Below are positions 35,041-46,256 of a DNA stretch of 64,000 nt, piece after piece. The notes under the pieces are model-generated. The model ran no database searches and had not been told where the DNA came from. It saw only the letters and a program-made list of their open reading frames with translations. The DNA is taken from positions 310,001 to 374,000 of the forward strand of contig JAPEHQ010000008.1 in assembly GCA_027405735.1 (NCBI GenBank). The letters run 5' to 3'. Each line of letters opens with the position of its first letter. The first letter of the stretch is position 1. The stretch is from Mucor racemosus. Taxonomy: Eukaryota; Mucoromycota; Mucoromycetes; Mucorales; Mucoraceae. The position numbers were made by a program, and so were the translations under genes.

Positions 35041-35240
35041 CTGATGATAAGTTTGATACTACTGTAGATCGAACCAGTCAATTTAATTTATGGAATTTGA
35101 ATGAAAATACCAAGGACCATTTGTGAATACTTAAGTTGGTTCTAGTAAAGCATTGAGTAAATTGACTAGGGACACAGGCGGCAAAAAGGCGGCAATAGGT
35201 TCCAGTGATGGTCATGTTTATGTTTATGATATTGGAGAAG
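35041..35240 (+). pseudogene. Captured dynein intermediate chain fragment in A3
   Basis: Translates in blocks as DKFDTTVDR, QFNLWNLNENT, then after a one-base break KALSKL, GGKKAAIGSSDG and HVYVYDIGE, followed by donor-like GTAAGAC. The order matches dynein intermediate chain WD40 blades. A frameshift (AAGGACC for AAGGAACC) and the TAA shared with other copies make it non-functional. Confidence 0.7.
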
Positions 35241-35303
35241 TAAGACTAAAACTTAATGTAAATAACTTCTAGCGCAATAATTATCATGCATGACTATATT
35301 ATT

Positions 35304-35832
35304 GTCGTATATTTTCAGGATTGATAAATATTACTTAAAAAAGAATACAATTATAAAAGAATGAGTAATTAATCAGTTCTTCAACTGTATAATAAAAACA
35401 AGATATCGTTTATTTAGATGTAAAAGTATGGCCTTTTATATTGATTAGACATTGAGATCCTGAGATGTAATTTAAGGCACTATTGAACCATTGGATCTGT
35501 TTGATAGTAATCTATGGATTGAAATGGATCAATCATAATTTAACCGTTCTTGCAGAGCTTGTGAGTTGTGTTGTTTCAATGCTGCGCTAAATATGCTTGG
35601 ATGTTGATTTGATAACTACTTGATTGGTTAACTGTTGGGATGAAATAATGTGGTGTCATAATTGAGGTCCAAGCGTTCTTGGTAATTACTGGATTAAACT
35701 TGGTACGCTAGGAGTTTCTTATATCCGATATCAAGACTTGCACTTCAATACATGTCGTAGTCAATAGATTGTAAAATGTATTGATACTGTAGAAGGTGAT
35801 AATGTATGATACTAGTAGGTGGAATACAACAA
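35304..35832 (+). repeat. Family D element, copy D2, nested in A3
   Basis: Compared with the uninterrupted A5 sequence (TATATTATTATCAAATAAATT near 43770), this element splits the host between TATATTATT and ATTATTATC. A short ATTATT-type duplication fits a transposition event. It is about 530 bp and non-coding. Confidence 0.65.
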
Positions 35833-38040
35833 TTATTATCAAATAAATTACCACACAATATTAACATGTATAAAGATTTACAGTACAAGTGGGTACATCA
35901 TCGTAAATTCTTAAAAAAGTTCTCATGTATTATAAAATCTCTTATTTTTAAGACTTGCAAGGCTTGTAAGCGGAATATTAATTTAGAAAATTATTTTTGT
36001 CCAGATCATCAATTTTGACGTTTTTTAATTTTTTTTTTTTAGTTCTGCAAATCTAGAGTTAATTATACTATCAATTATAAAAACAAAAAATATACACATA
36101 TGCAGAATTTAGCGCTCTATTTGCTCAATAAAAAATAATAAACATTTTTATTGCAAAATATAACATGGAAATCCTTTAATCAAAAAACCGTTTTTGGAGC
36201 AAAAATGCTAAGTTTCATTACTTAACATTTAATATTAAGTCTTTATAAAATGTGTAGTAATCATGGCTACAATTTTCTCTCACAATGTAGTATATTTAAA
36301 CGTTGATTTTCGTATCAAAATTTGATTTTTCTGTTTTTTGATGAAAATCATGAGTGTTGGTAAGGATAAAATGAGCCTCAAAAATGTCCGCTAAAAATTC
36401 TTAATTTTCAGATTGTATGTGGTTAAATATAAGAAAAGTTGAAAAAAAACCGCTTTTTTATTTAAAACTTAGATATATCCCATAGTATAAGACTTAGCCG
36501 TTCAATCTTGCTATGCTCAATTACGGCGTTGCTCTACGGGCTCGCTTTTGCAACTTTTTAATGAATGTATGATATGACAGACGACGGTTTTTCTAGTATA
36601 GAAATGTATGTTTCTATAATAACAGATATTGCCTATTTTATTTAGTTTATGGTTGATGCGCTGTAATGTTGCTTTTACATTGGTTGAAATGAGCAATTTA
36701 GCAGGGTTTTAATTGTGCTAAATAATGTAAAGTCTTGAAAACCCTTTTCTACGTGTGTTATTTCTCTCTTTTTGTTTTCATATTCCAAGGATATTATTCA
36801 CCGTTTGATAAGGCATATCAGACTATAACGCTGGTATTCTTTCCTTTTACCTGAATGCGTATGCTAACAAACGAGACTAATGTTTTTAATATAGGTATCA
36901 GCCTATTTTAGAGACTGATATTTTTATTTAACCGCATTCTGAGATCAAATATTATTATTTACTACTTTATTTTTGGACGTATTCCTTGATGATTACCAGA
37001 TCAAATCGAAGGCAATAATGATATTTATATCTACTCAATCAAAAGTTAGAACTGGTTACAAACCCACGAAATGTTCTAGAAAAGTAATAAAATTTCAAAT
37101 GATTTAGAAACACACAAAAAGAATAATCTAATGTATTGCCTAAGAAACATAGCATTGATCGTAGCTATGATTGAAAACAAATCTTTTTACAGCTGACAAT
37201 CGTAAACTAAAATAGTAAGTTTAAAGAAGGCTAATATTTTAAATTTTATGTGTGATAAGTGATAAAGTAACATCTATAATCTTAGATTTGGTTTCCATAT
37301 AAATTTAAGCAGTAAGTGCTATTCAAGTTTATGATTGATCAAAAACCATTGTTGCTGTAGACATTATAGTTATAAGCATATCTACAAATGATAATAATTG
37401 TAAATATATTGGCTCTTGCTTGTACTATTGCTCTACATCAACAATGTATTGAACTGTATTGTCTACAACAATCTATATTAATAAAAACAAATGTAATTTA
37501 AAACCCCATTCCAGTAGAAAATGCAATGGAGTTTTGAGAACGGCACGATGCTTATGTACAAACCAATTTGTATCCATACGATCAGCTCATTATGCTCATG
37601 GTCAAATTTTATTACTATGGACAAATCGGGATAGTGATATGCTTATGAGTAATTCTACTATCATGCACACAAGGGATTAATGTTATGCACATACAGACTT
37701 AGCGTTGTACTCGTGTGCAGCACAGGTCGGCCGTAGTGTGCACATGGAGGCCGCCAAGGTTGATAAAAGGTGCATTCATTATGTAGTGGAAATCGCAACA
37801 TTTTGATGAATAGAAATTACAGGACCAAGATGATGTTGTATTTGCCTCAGGATTTTAAAAGGGTTTAAAAGCAAACTTTGTCAAACATACTTAAATGTTA
37901 AACACTCACCATATGCTATCAGTATTATTTTGTTTTATATTCAATTGCTGTATTATTAAAAATCAAGCTTTTTATAGCTCATAACAATGACAATGGGATG
38001 TTTCTAATTTTAGATTGACATTTATCATAATAAGACGGGC

Positions 38041-38472
38041 TAATGATACGTTTGATACAACTACTGTAGATGTGAGAGTTATTGGGAAAATAGATCTTAT
38101 TTTTATAAAGGGAAAAGTAATAAAAAAGAGACTAGTAGTGGTCCAATCACGGAGAACGTAGGGTCTTTATTGTAAAATTAAAAGGAAACCAAGAACTATT
38201 AGGTCTCGGCTCCTGAAAATATTTATACTACAATTTCTATTAATTGTCAGTTCTAACAGGAATTGAAACTAAATAAAAGGGCGAAAACCGACAAGATAGA
38301 ACAAATCAATTTAATTTATAGATTTGAATGCAAATACCGAGGAATCGTTTGTAAGTAATTAAGTTGGTTCTGGTAAAGCATCGAATAAATCGGCTTGGGA
38401 CAAAGAGGGCAAAAAGGTGGCAATAGGTTCCAGTGATGGCCATGTTTATGTTTATGATACAATATTGGAGAG
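38041..38472 (+). pseudogene. Captured dynein intermediate chain fragment in A4, split by an LTR
   Basis: The left piece ends ...TTTGATACAACTACTGTAGATG at the LTR. The right piece resumes at AGATAGAAC and reads LNANTEE, then SGKASNKSAWDKEGKKVAIGSSDG and HVYVYD before a donor-like GTAAGAC. Removing the LTR and one duplication restores the order seen in A5. It is disrupted by stops. Confidence 0.7.
38073..38293 (-). mobile_element. Solo LTR, 221 bp, with near-perfect 5 bp target duplication
   Basis: On the minus strand it runs TGTCGGTTTTCG...AACTCTCA. The flanks are AGATG (38068-38072) and AGATA (38294-38298). The host sequence on both sides is the dynein-derived block, which is continuous in A5 (GTAGATCGAAC / GCAGATGGAACC), so the insertion is well defined. 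Confidence 0.8.
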
Positions 38473-39162
38473 GTAAGACTAAAACTCGATGTAAATTAAC
38501 TTTAGCGCAGTAATTATAAAGTAAGACTATATCACCATCAAATAAACTATCACACAATATTAAAATGTATAAAGGTTTACAGTAATAAGCTTGAACCAAG
38601 TGAGTACAGCATTGTAAATTCTTAAAACAGTTCTCAAGTATTATAAAATCCCTTATTTTTAAGACTTGCAAGGCTTGTAAGCGGAATATTAATTTAGAAA
38701 ATTATTTTTGTCCAGATCATCAATTTTGACATTTTTTAATTTTTTTTTTTTTGGTTTTGCAAATCTAGAGTTAATTATACTACCAATTATAAAAACAAAA
38801 AATATACACATATGCAGAATTTAGCGCTCTATTTGTTCAATAAAAAATAACAAACATTTTTATTGCAAAATATTACATGAAAATCCTTTAATCAAAAAAC
38901 CGTTTTTGGGCCAAAAATGCTAAGTTTCATTACTTAACATTTAATATTAAGCTTTTATAAAATGTGTATTAGCTATGGCTACAATTTTCTCTCAAAATGT
39001 AGTATATGTAAACGTTGATTTTGGTATCAAAATTTAAATTTTCTGTTTTTTGATCGAAATCATGAGTGTTGGTAAGGATAAAATGAGCCCCGAAAATGTC
39101 CGCTACAAAAACTGAATTTTCAGATTGCACGTGGTTAAATATAAGAAAAGTTAAAAAAAAAG

Positions 39163-39397
39163 TGTCGGTTTTCGAGGATATTAAACAGCCAATTTTGAAG
39201 CCAATTCCATTTCTAACTCATATTGAAACGTAATTCTTAGAAATAGTCTTTTAAACCAAGACCTAGAAGCTCTTGGTTCTTTCCTTTACCTTTAGTTTTT
39301 CTAGTAATAAAGCCTACGTTCTCCATGATAAATGTTACTAGTCTTTATTATTATTCTTTCTATAAATACGATTGTACGTATCTATAATAAACTCTCA
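39163..39397 (+). mobile_element. Solo-LTR-like element, 235 bp, in A4
   Basis: TGTCGGTTTTCGAGG to AACTCTCA. It is close in sequence to the element at 426-656. It is joined on the left to the AAGAAAAGTTAAAAAAAAAG point of the unit and on the right to the TTTACTACTGTATTATTGG point, so the intervening host sequence seen in A3 is missing. Confidence 0.6.
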
Positions 39398-40212
39398 TTT
39401 ACTACTGTATTATTGGACGTATTTTTTGATTACCTGATCAAACCGGATGCAATGATATTTATATCTAATCAATAAAAAAGTAGAACTAGTTACAAACCCA
39501 CGAAATGTTCCAGAAAGGTGATAAGATTTTAAATGTTATAGAAACGCAAAAAAAGATAATCTGATGTCTTGTCTAATAATCATAGTTTTGATAGCAGCTA
39601 CTGTATACTTGAAAACAAATCTTTTTACAGCTGACAATCGTAAACTAAAATAGTAAGTTTAAAGAAAATCAATTTGTTTAAATTTTATGTGTGACAAAGT
39701 AATATCTATAACCTATAACCTTAGATTTGGCTTGCATATAAATTTAAGCAGTAAGTGCTATTTAAGTTTATGCTCAAGCAAAAACCATTGTTGCTGTAAA
39801 CATTATAGCTATGAACATATTTACAAATGATAATAATCGTAAATATATTGGTTCTTGCATGTATTGCTCTACACCAACAACTTATTGAATTGTATTGTCT
39901 GTAATCTATATTAGTAGTAAGAACAGAAGTAATTTGAAAACCCATTCCAGTAAAAAATGCGACGGAATTTTGAGAACGGCACGATGCTCATGTACCAAAA
40001 ACCAATTTGTGCCCATACGATTAGCTCATTATGCTCATGGTCAGATTTTGTTATTATGCTGCACAAATATGGATAATGATATGCTTATGGGCAATTCTAC
40101 TATTATGCACACATGGGATTAATGTCATTCACATTGACAGAATCTATAATCCTGCACATACAGACTTAACGTTATGCTCGTGTGCCGTTTCTTTTGTTGT
40201 GCCTATGTGCAT

Positions 40213-42401
40213 CTTGCTACCATCATCATGTACCCATTTCCCTTTTTAATTTGCATTCGGAAATTGCCCTCGCCACATCGTATAATGCTAAAAAATGGAA
40301 GAGTCTTTACTTTTGATTTATTTATATCTCTACCGATTACATATATTTTACAAACCATTATTATACACTGCATTAAAAATGCATATCGGAAAAGTAGTTA
40401 CGTTACATTTAAAAGCCTGGTAAAAGCGTTTCACATTTACAATAGCCAGAGACACCAAATTTATCAAATAATTGGTCATTCCCAAAGTTCCAGTAAACAG
40501 TATTATGTCTGTTTTCAAGCTGTATTTTATAATGCCTCACTTTGATGCAAATGTACAGCTTTATTTGCATTATTTTGCTGTATTGTCAGGGTATTTTTGA
40601 TGGAGTAACAATATATTATATAGAAATCTTTAAAATCAGCTAGATGACTGATCATTTTTATTAACTAAAAATTGAAACATAAAGGCTCTTGTAAGTCTTC
40701 ATTTTTTAGAAAAAACGTGATGCGCAACATGTTTTTGTTTATTTGCATTGTTTTGCTGGATTCTAGCTACAATATTGATCGAGTAGTGGTACATTATTTC
40801 CAAATCCATAGAAATTGACTAAATTACTATTGATTTTTATAAATCCAGAATGAAATATTAAAGCATTTGCATGTCTGTTTTTTGGTACTGGAATGTGCGC
40901 GACATTCGCCGTTTTCATTTTCACCGTTTTCCTTAATTGTAGCTGCATTTTTCATGGAGTAATGACAGATATACCATCGAAAAACATCCTCACAAAATGG
41001 TTCAAATGACGGGAGCCACTAATATTGCTTGAAATTTGAAGGAGCGTCCATTTTTGCTGGGCTATAAATCGGCCAATCATATCGTTCTATCAAAATCTCG
41101 AAAAAAAAATTTAATGTCTTGTTTCAAAAATCGACACTCTCGGACTTTAAATAAAATTGCACGCTTTAAGCTGTAGTCTATTTTTAAGCTGTAAATGTGC
41201 AAAATACTGGAAATTAGGAAATGTTTCCAACGTTTGACAAAAAACTGTATAGTTACCGTCACCTGTCTACTAAATGTTTCTTGTAGCCCACCCAATTCTT
41301 AATCGATTTATGATTTCAAATAAAAAAATTTGCTCTCAAATTGTTTCATAAATACAGATTTTTTGTGCACCACAGCTTTGGATTTAAGTTAGTTATCTTT
41401 CATGAAACCTTCATTTATCAATAACTCCATGAAAAATTGATATTTTTTGAAGATTTAAAAATTATCTAGTAGATAAAGTTGCATAAAATGCGTTTGACTA
41501 TTTCCTGCAGATTATTTGCAGGTCGATTGATTCAGGGAACAAAGGTTTTCCAGTTTCTGGTATTTTTCTATTATCCATTTGCTTACAGTTCCTTAAATTA
41601 GTATTTGAAATCTGAATTTCTTTAAAAAAATAAATGTAAAGCACAGTGTGCTACAACTTTGACTATGCATAAACAGAATGTTTACTTATTAATTTCGGTA
41701 GTTGTCGTTGCCATTTATACTGATTTTGATTGTTTTAGCACTATTTCTAATTCTAAAATGGTCTTATTCCGAGTCATAAAATCTACTAGAAAAACTGGGC
41801 GCTTGATTTCTATGATTAACCACCAGCAAATCAATAGAATCCTAAAATTATATCGCTGAATACTGTTACAGCTCTAGTATACATTTTGAAACTTACAACC
41901 CATTTGGATCATAATATTCATTGATTTCAAGCATTTTTCCAATTACTAAATTACTTTCAAGCAGAAGAAAGGGCTTTTTTTTTTCAAAAACGTGTCCAAA
42001 AATCCTTCAAGAACAGCTTTTAGCTAACGAAAACAAGATATGTTGTTCATAAAGTTACTCACAAAATTGTCTCAATATTTTGCATTTTTGGCTTTTAGGC
42101 CAATTATCTCGCTAAATTTGTGTATAACATGACTTTAAAAACACGTAGTTAGAGCGACGGATGTCTCTTACATTACGTCTAAAGAATTTACGCTTCTACT
42201 AACGTTTTCATTTCATACAGCCTGTGACATTACTTGAACTCAGTGGGTGTGTTGGGACAGTTATGAGGTGAATTCTCAGAAAATACAAAATGGCGCAATA
42301 TCGAACCACAAATTGGATTATATAGCCGAAAGTTTGTTGATAAGCGCAAGAAGTATGCATGCGCAATCCGAGTTTTTTAATAAACTGAGCTTACAATATC
42401 T
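40213..42401. other. Unique AT-rich region with an old tandem repeat
   Basis: No gene is supported. Between about 40540 and 41010 a unit of about 175 bp recurs in diverged form. Landmarks are TTTGCATTATTTTGCTGTATT, TTTGCATTGTTTTGCTGGATT and the later TTAATTGTAGCTGCATTTTTC, each followed by a GGAGTAA/GAGTAGT block. The remainder to the hairpin at 42402 shows nothing recognisable. Confidence 0.45.
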
Positions 42402-42545
42402 CACTATGAAGAAAAAATCTCTTAATTCTCTTAATTGTGCCACATTATTAGGAAAAATAAGAAAATCTTCACTGTTTTTTTGAATTTCTTCTTAATATGG
42501 CACAACTAAGAGAATTAAGAGAATCAAGAGATTTTTTCTTCATAT
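42402..42545. repeat. Foldback (hairpin) MITE-like element, copy 2
   Basis: It has the same outer ends (TCACTATGAAGAAAAAATC ... GATTTTTTCTTCATA) and arms as the element at 11-159, with a slightly longer right arm and different centre. Arms are about 60 bp with a few mismatches. Confidence 0.75.
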
Positions 42546-42769
42546 TCTGGCGTGCAAAGTTATTAAAATGAATTGTCTAATCACAAATTTATCTAATTCA
42601 ACTGCTGACGCTAAACTAGCATTAAATTAGTTGTGTTGACTCGCAATAAAGTAAGGCGTTTTATCAAGTACGATGTTGGCGTTCAATCTATTTCAGTTAG
42701 ATTAAACAAGTAGGGATATGGTTTATGCAGAGATCTATTGTATGAATGTGAGAGAGAGCTCAGATCTAT

Positions 42770-45700
42770 GAACATAAAAGAATGGTCCAAATTGTGATGC
42801 TTCGCCGACCTGTACGAGATTTTTTTGTGGCGATATTTGGTGGCTCAAGTGTCATATAGGCATTTACAGTAATTGTCAAATGTTTCGGATCAAGATAAAG
42901 TTAGTTGATTGATATAACGGATACTACATGCAGCAATGTCATTTACTGAATGGGTGAATATAAATGTATAAAGCAAAGCTTATTTTTGAATAATAGTATT
43001 AATTATTCTGATTAACATTAATAGGTTCAAAAATCATAGTTAAGTGCAATCATTGCTATTAAATCACATAATTTGTTATGCATGCAGAAAATTCTTGCAG
43101 CATTTATTCGTTTTTTTTGCAATGCTGACAAATCATTGTTCAATATGACTGAATATTAATGAATCTGAGAAAATACAACTAGTAAAAAAACTGATACCCA
43201 ATGTACATCGAGGTCAAGATTGATAAAAGGTGCATTCATTGTGTAGTGAAAATTACAACGTTTTGATGGACAGAAACTACAGAACCAAGATGTTGTGTTT
43301 GCCTTAAGATTTTTAAAAGGGGTTTAAAATCATACTTTACCAAACTTACTTAGACCTTAAATGCTCACCATATGCTATTAGTATCATCTTGTTCTTTTTA
43401 TTTAATTGCTGTATTAGTAAAAATCAAGCTTTCATAGCTCATAAAAAAATGACAATGGGATGTTTCCGATTTTGGATTGCCATTTACCATAAGGCGGGCT
43501 GATGATACGTCTAGTACTACTGCAGATGGAACCGGTCAATTCAATGTATGGAGTTTGAATGCAAATACCAAGGAACCATTTGTAAGTACTTAAGTTGGTT
43601 CTGCTGGCAAAGCATTGAATAAATTGGATTGGGACACAGACGGCAAAAAGGCGGCAATAGGTTCCAGTGATGGCCATGTTTATGTTTATGTTTATGTTTA
43701 TAATATTGGAGAGGTAAGACTAAAACTTAATGTAAATTACTTCTAGCACAATAATTATAAAGTAAGATTATATTATTATCAAATAAATTACCATACAATA
43801 TTAACATGTATAAACATTTACAGTAATAAGCTTGAATCAAGTGAGTACATCATTGTAAATTCTTAAAACAGTTCTCAAGTATTATAAAATCACTTATTTT
43901 TAAGACTTACAAGGCTTGTAAGCGGAATATTAATTTAGAAAATTATTTTTGTCCAGATCATCAATTTTGACATTTTTTAATTTTTTTTTTTTGGTTTTGC
44001 AAATCTAGAGTTAATTATACTACCAATTATAAAAACAAAAAATATACACATATGCGGAATTTGGCGCTCTATTTGCTCCATAAAAAATAATAAAAAATTT
44101 TATTGCAAAATATAGCATGAAAATCCTTTAATCAAAAAACTGTTTTTTGGCCAAAAATGCTAAGTTTCATTACTTAACATTTAATATCAAGCTTTTATAA
44201 AATGTGTATTACTCATGGCTACAATTTCCTCTCACAATGTAGTATATTTAAACGCTGATTTTGGTATCAAAATTTGATTTTTCTGTTTTTTGATCAAAAT
44301 CATGAGTGTTGGTAAGGATAAAATGAGTCCCCAAAAATGTCCGCTACAAAAACTGAATTTTCAGACCGTATGTGCTTAAATATAAAAAAATTTATAAAAA
44401 AACGCTTTTTTATTTAAAATTTAGATATACTACTGTATATACTATAGTAGGAGACGCTTAGCCGTTCCATCTTGCTATGCTCAATTATGGCGTTGCTCTA
44501 CGGGTTCGCTTTTGCAATTTTTTAATGAATGTAGTATGATATGATAGATGACGGTTTTTCTGGTAGAAAAATGTATGTTTCTATAATAGCAGATACTGCC
44601 TATTTTATTTAGTTTATAGTTGATGCGCTGTTATGCTGCTTTTACATTGGTTAAAACGAGCAATTTAGCAGGGTTTTAATTGCGCTAAATAATGTAAAGC
44701 CTTGAAAATCCTTTTCTACGTGTGTTGTTTCTCTCTTTTTGTTTTCATATTCCAAGGATATATTCACTGTTTGATAAGGCATATCAGACTATCAAGCTGA
44801 TATTCTTTTCTTTTATCTAAATACACATTCTAACATAAGGGACTAATGTTTTCAATATAGGTAGCAGTCGTTATATTAGAGACTGATATTTTCATTTAAC
44901 CGCATTCTAAAATCAAATATCATTATTTACTGCTTTATTGTTGTACGTATTTCTTGGTTACCAGGTCAAATCGAAGGCAATGATATCTATATATATCCAC
45001 TCAATGAAAAGCTAGAACTGCTACAAACCTACGAAATGTTCCAGAAAAGTGATAAAATTTCAAATAATATAGAAACAAAAAAAAAACGAATAGTCTAATA
45101 ATATTTTGTCTAATAGCCATAGTTTCGATCGTAGCTACTGTATACTTGAAAACAAATTTTTTTACAGCTGACAATCGTAAAATAAAATAGTAATTTTAAA
45201 GGAGGTTAATTAGTTTAAATTTTATGAGTGATAAAGTAACATATATATTCTTAGGTTTGGCTTGCATATAAATTTAAGCGGTAAGTGTTCTTTAAGTTTA
45301 TGCTCGAGCAAAAACCATTGTTGCTGAAAATATCATAGCTATAAACATATTTAAAAATGATGATAATCGTAAATATATTGCTTCTTGCATGTATTGCTTT
45401 ACATCAACAGCGTATTGAATTGTATTGTCTGTAATCTATATTAGTAGTAAGAACAACAGAAGTAATTTGAAAACCCATTCCAGTCAAAAATGCAATGGAA
45501 TTTTGAGAACGGCACAATGGTCATGTACCAAAAACCAATTTGTATCCATACGATCAGCTCATTATGCTCATGGTCAGATTTTGTTATTGTGCTGCACAAA
45601 TAAGGATAATGGTATTCTTATGGGCAATTCTACTATTATGCACACATGGGATTATTGTCATGCACATGGACGGAATCTATAATTCTGCACATACGAGCTT

Positions 45701-46067
45701 AGCATTGTGCTCGTGTGCAGTTTCTTTTGTTGTGCCCATATGCATCTTGGGCAGCACAAGGCGACCGTAATAATTAAAATTTAGTAAGAGAACACAGTTT
45801 TAGACAGGTGCGTAAGCAATCCTTTAATCAAGCATAAATAGCAATAGACATTCACCCTTCATTTGGTTTTCCCATCTCGTTTTTGTATTTAATAAGGATT
45901 AACCATATTTAATATACAAAATGAATAACTAGACACTACAGCCAAACTATGTTTCCTATGGGCATAATGATCTGCACAGATTGGCAGAATAAAAACTTTT
46001 ATGCAGATCAGGCAGCCCAGATGAGCAGAGCAATGAGATCAAAGTTTTTTAATCAATTTACTAAAGT
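42770..46067 (+). mobile_element. Family A repeat, copy A5, longest uninterrupted unit (about 3.3 kb)
   Basis: Order: GGTCCAAATTGTGATGCTTCG, dynein-derived block (43501-43713), TAAGCGGAATATTAATTTAG, GTTAATTATACTACC, GAGTGTTGGTAAGG, GCTCTACGGGTTCGC, GATAAGGCATATCAGAC, CTGACAATCGTAAAAT, ATAATCGTAAATATATTG, the GCCCATA/GCACACATGGG block and the end TTTACTAAAGTA. No intact ORF and no convincing terminal repeats were seen. The right end is abutted by a tRNA-like insertion. Confidence 0.75.
43501..43713 (+). pseudogene. Captured dynein intermediate chain fragment in A5 (best preserved)
   Basis: Reads in one frame: ADGTGQFNVWSLNANTKEP, then FVST, a TAA stop, VGSAGKALNKLDWD, GKKAAIGSSDGHVYVY and NIGE, ending at a donor-like GAG/GTAAGAC. 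Family knowledge: the dynein intermediate chain C-terminus has the same order (G-x-L-W-LN-T-P, ALN-W, G-A-G-S-G, YD-GE). A GTTTAT hexamer is expanded at about 43677-43701, inserting VYVY. It has no start and cannot be functional. Confidence 0.75.
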
Positions 46068-46256
46068 AGTTTCTTGAAAGCTGCCGGTAGAAAGGTAAAA
46101 CGAAAAAAAAAGCGAGGGGTTGATTAGCTACGCTTCTAGCTCGGCAAACACAAGTTCCGAAGAAAATCTGTTTACACGAGTTTCGAACCCACAACCTCTC
46201 CGTTTGAACTAGCTGTAAAGCGCATAAGTCTAGCAACTAGGACAAACGTCCCCTCT
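46068..46256 (-). mobile_element. tRNA-derived SINE-like insertion
   Basis: On the minus strand it begins GGGGACGTTTGTCCTAGTTGC with an A-box-like TGTCCTAGTTGC. A B-box GGGTTCGAAACTC lies about 52 nt later, the spacing of a tRNA with an extra arm. A tail with a T-run then continues to the A5 boundary. The T-arm pairs only weakly and no good acceptor stem is found, so it is not scored as a working tRNA. Confidence 0.5.

Larger units (their letters stand above)
34275..37742 (+). mobile_element. Family A repeat, copy A3, with nested family D element
   Basis: Near full-length unit starting at the GGTCCAAATTGAGAAGCTTCG block. It includes the dynein-derived block at 35041-35240 and ends in a shortened form of the GCACACATGGG region. 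It is interrupted by a family D element at 35304-35832. A4 follows head to tail after about 15 bp. Confidence 0.75.
37757..40212 (+). mobile_element. Family A repeat, copy A4, with two LTR-like insertions
   Basis: It begins in the TGATAAAAGGTGCATTCATT block and ends in the TGTGCCTATGTGCATCTTG block. One LTR-like element (38073-38293) splits the dynein-derived block with a target duplication. Another (39163-39397) replaces about 500 bp present in A3. It lies directly downstream of A3 in the same orientation. Confidence 0.75.

Noticed and set aside
33021..46067. Repeated short ORFs (for example 33200-33430, 40031-40249, 45540-45770) as a novel small-protein family
   Set aside because: They lie in the same block of family A copies and are open by chance in two frames at once. 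Stops and frameshifts differ between copies and no start context is kept.
46155..46255. Functional tRNA gene on the minus strand
   Set aside because: A- and B-box-like words are present but no 7 bp acceptor stem or convincing anticodon arm can be drawn. Better explained as a SINE head.
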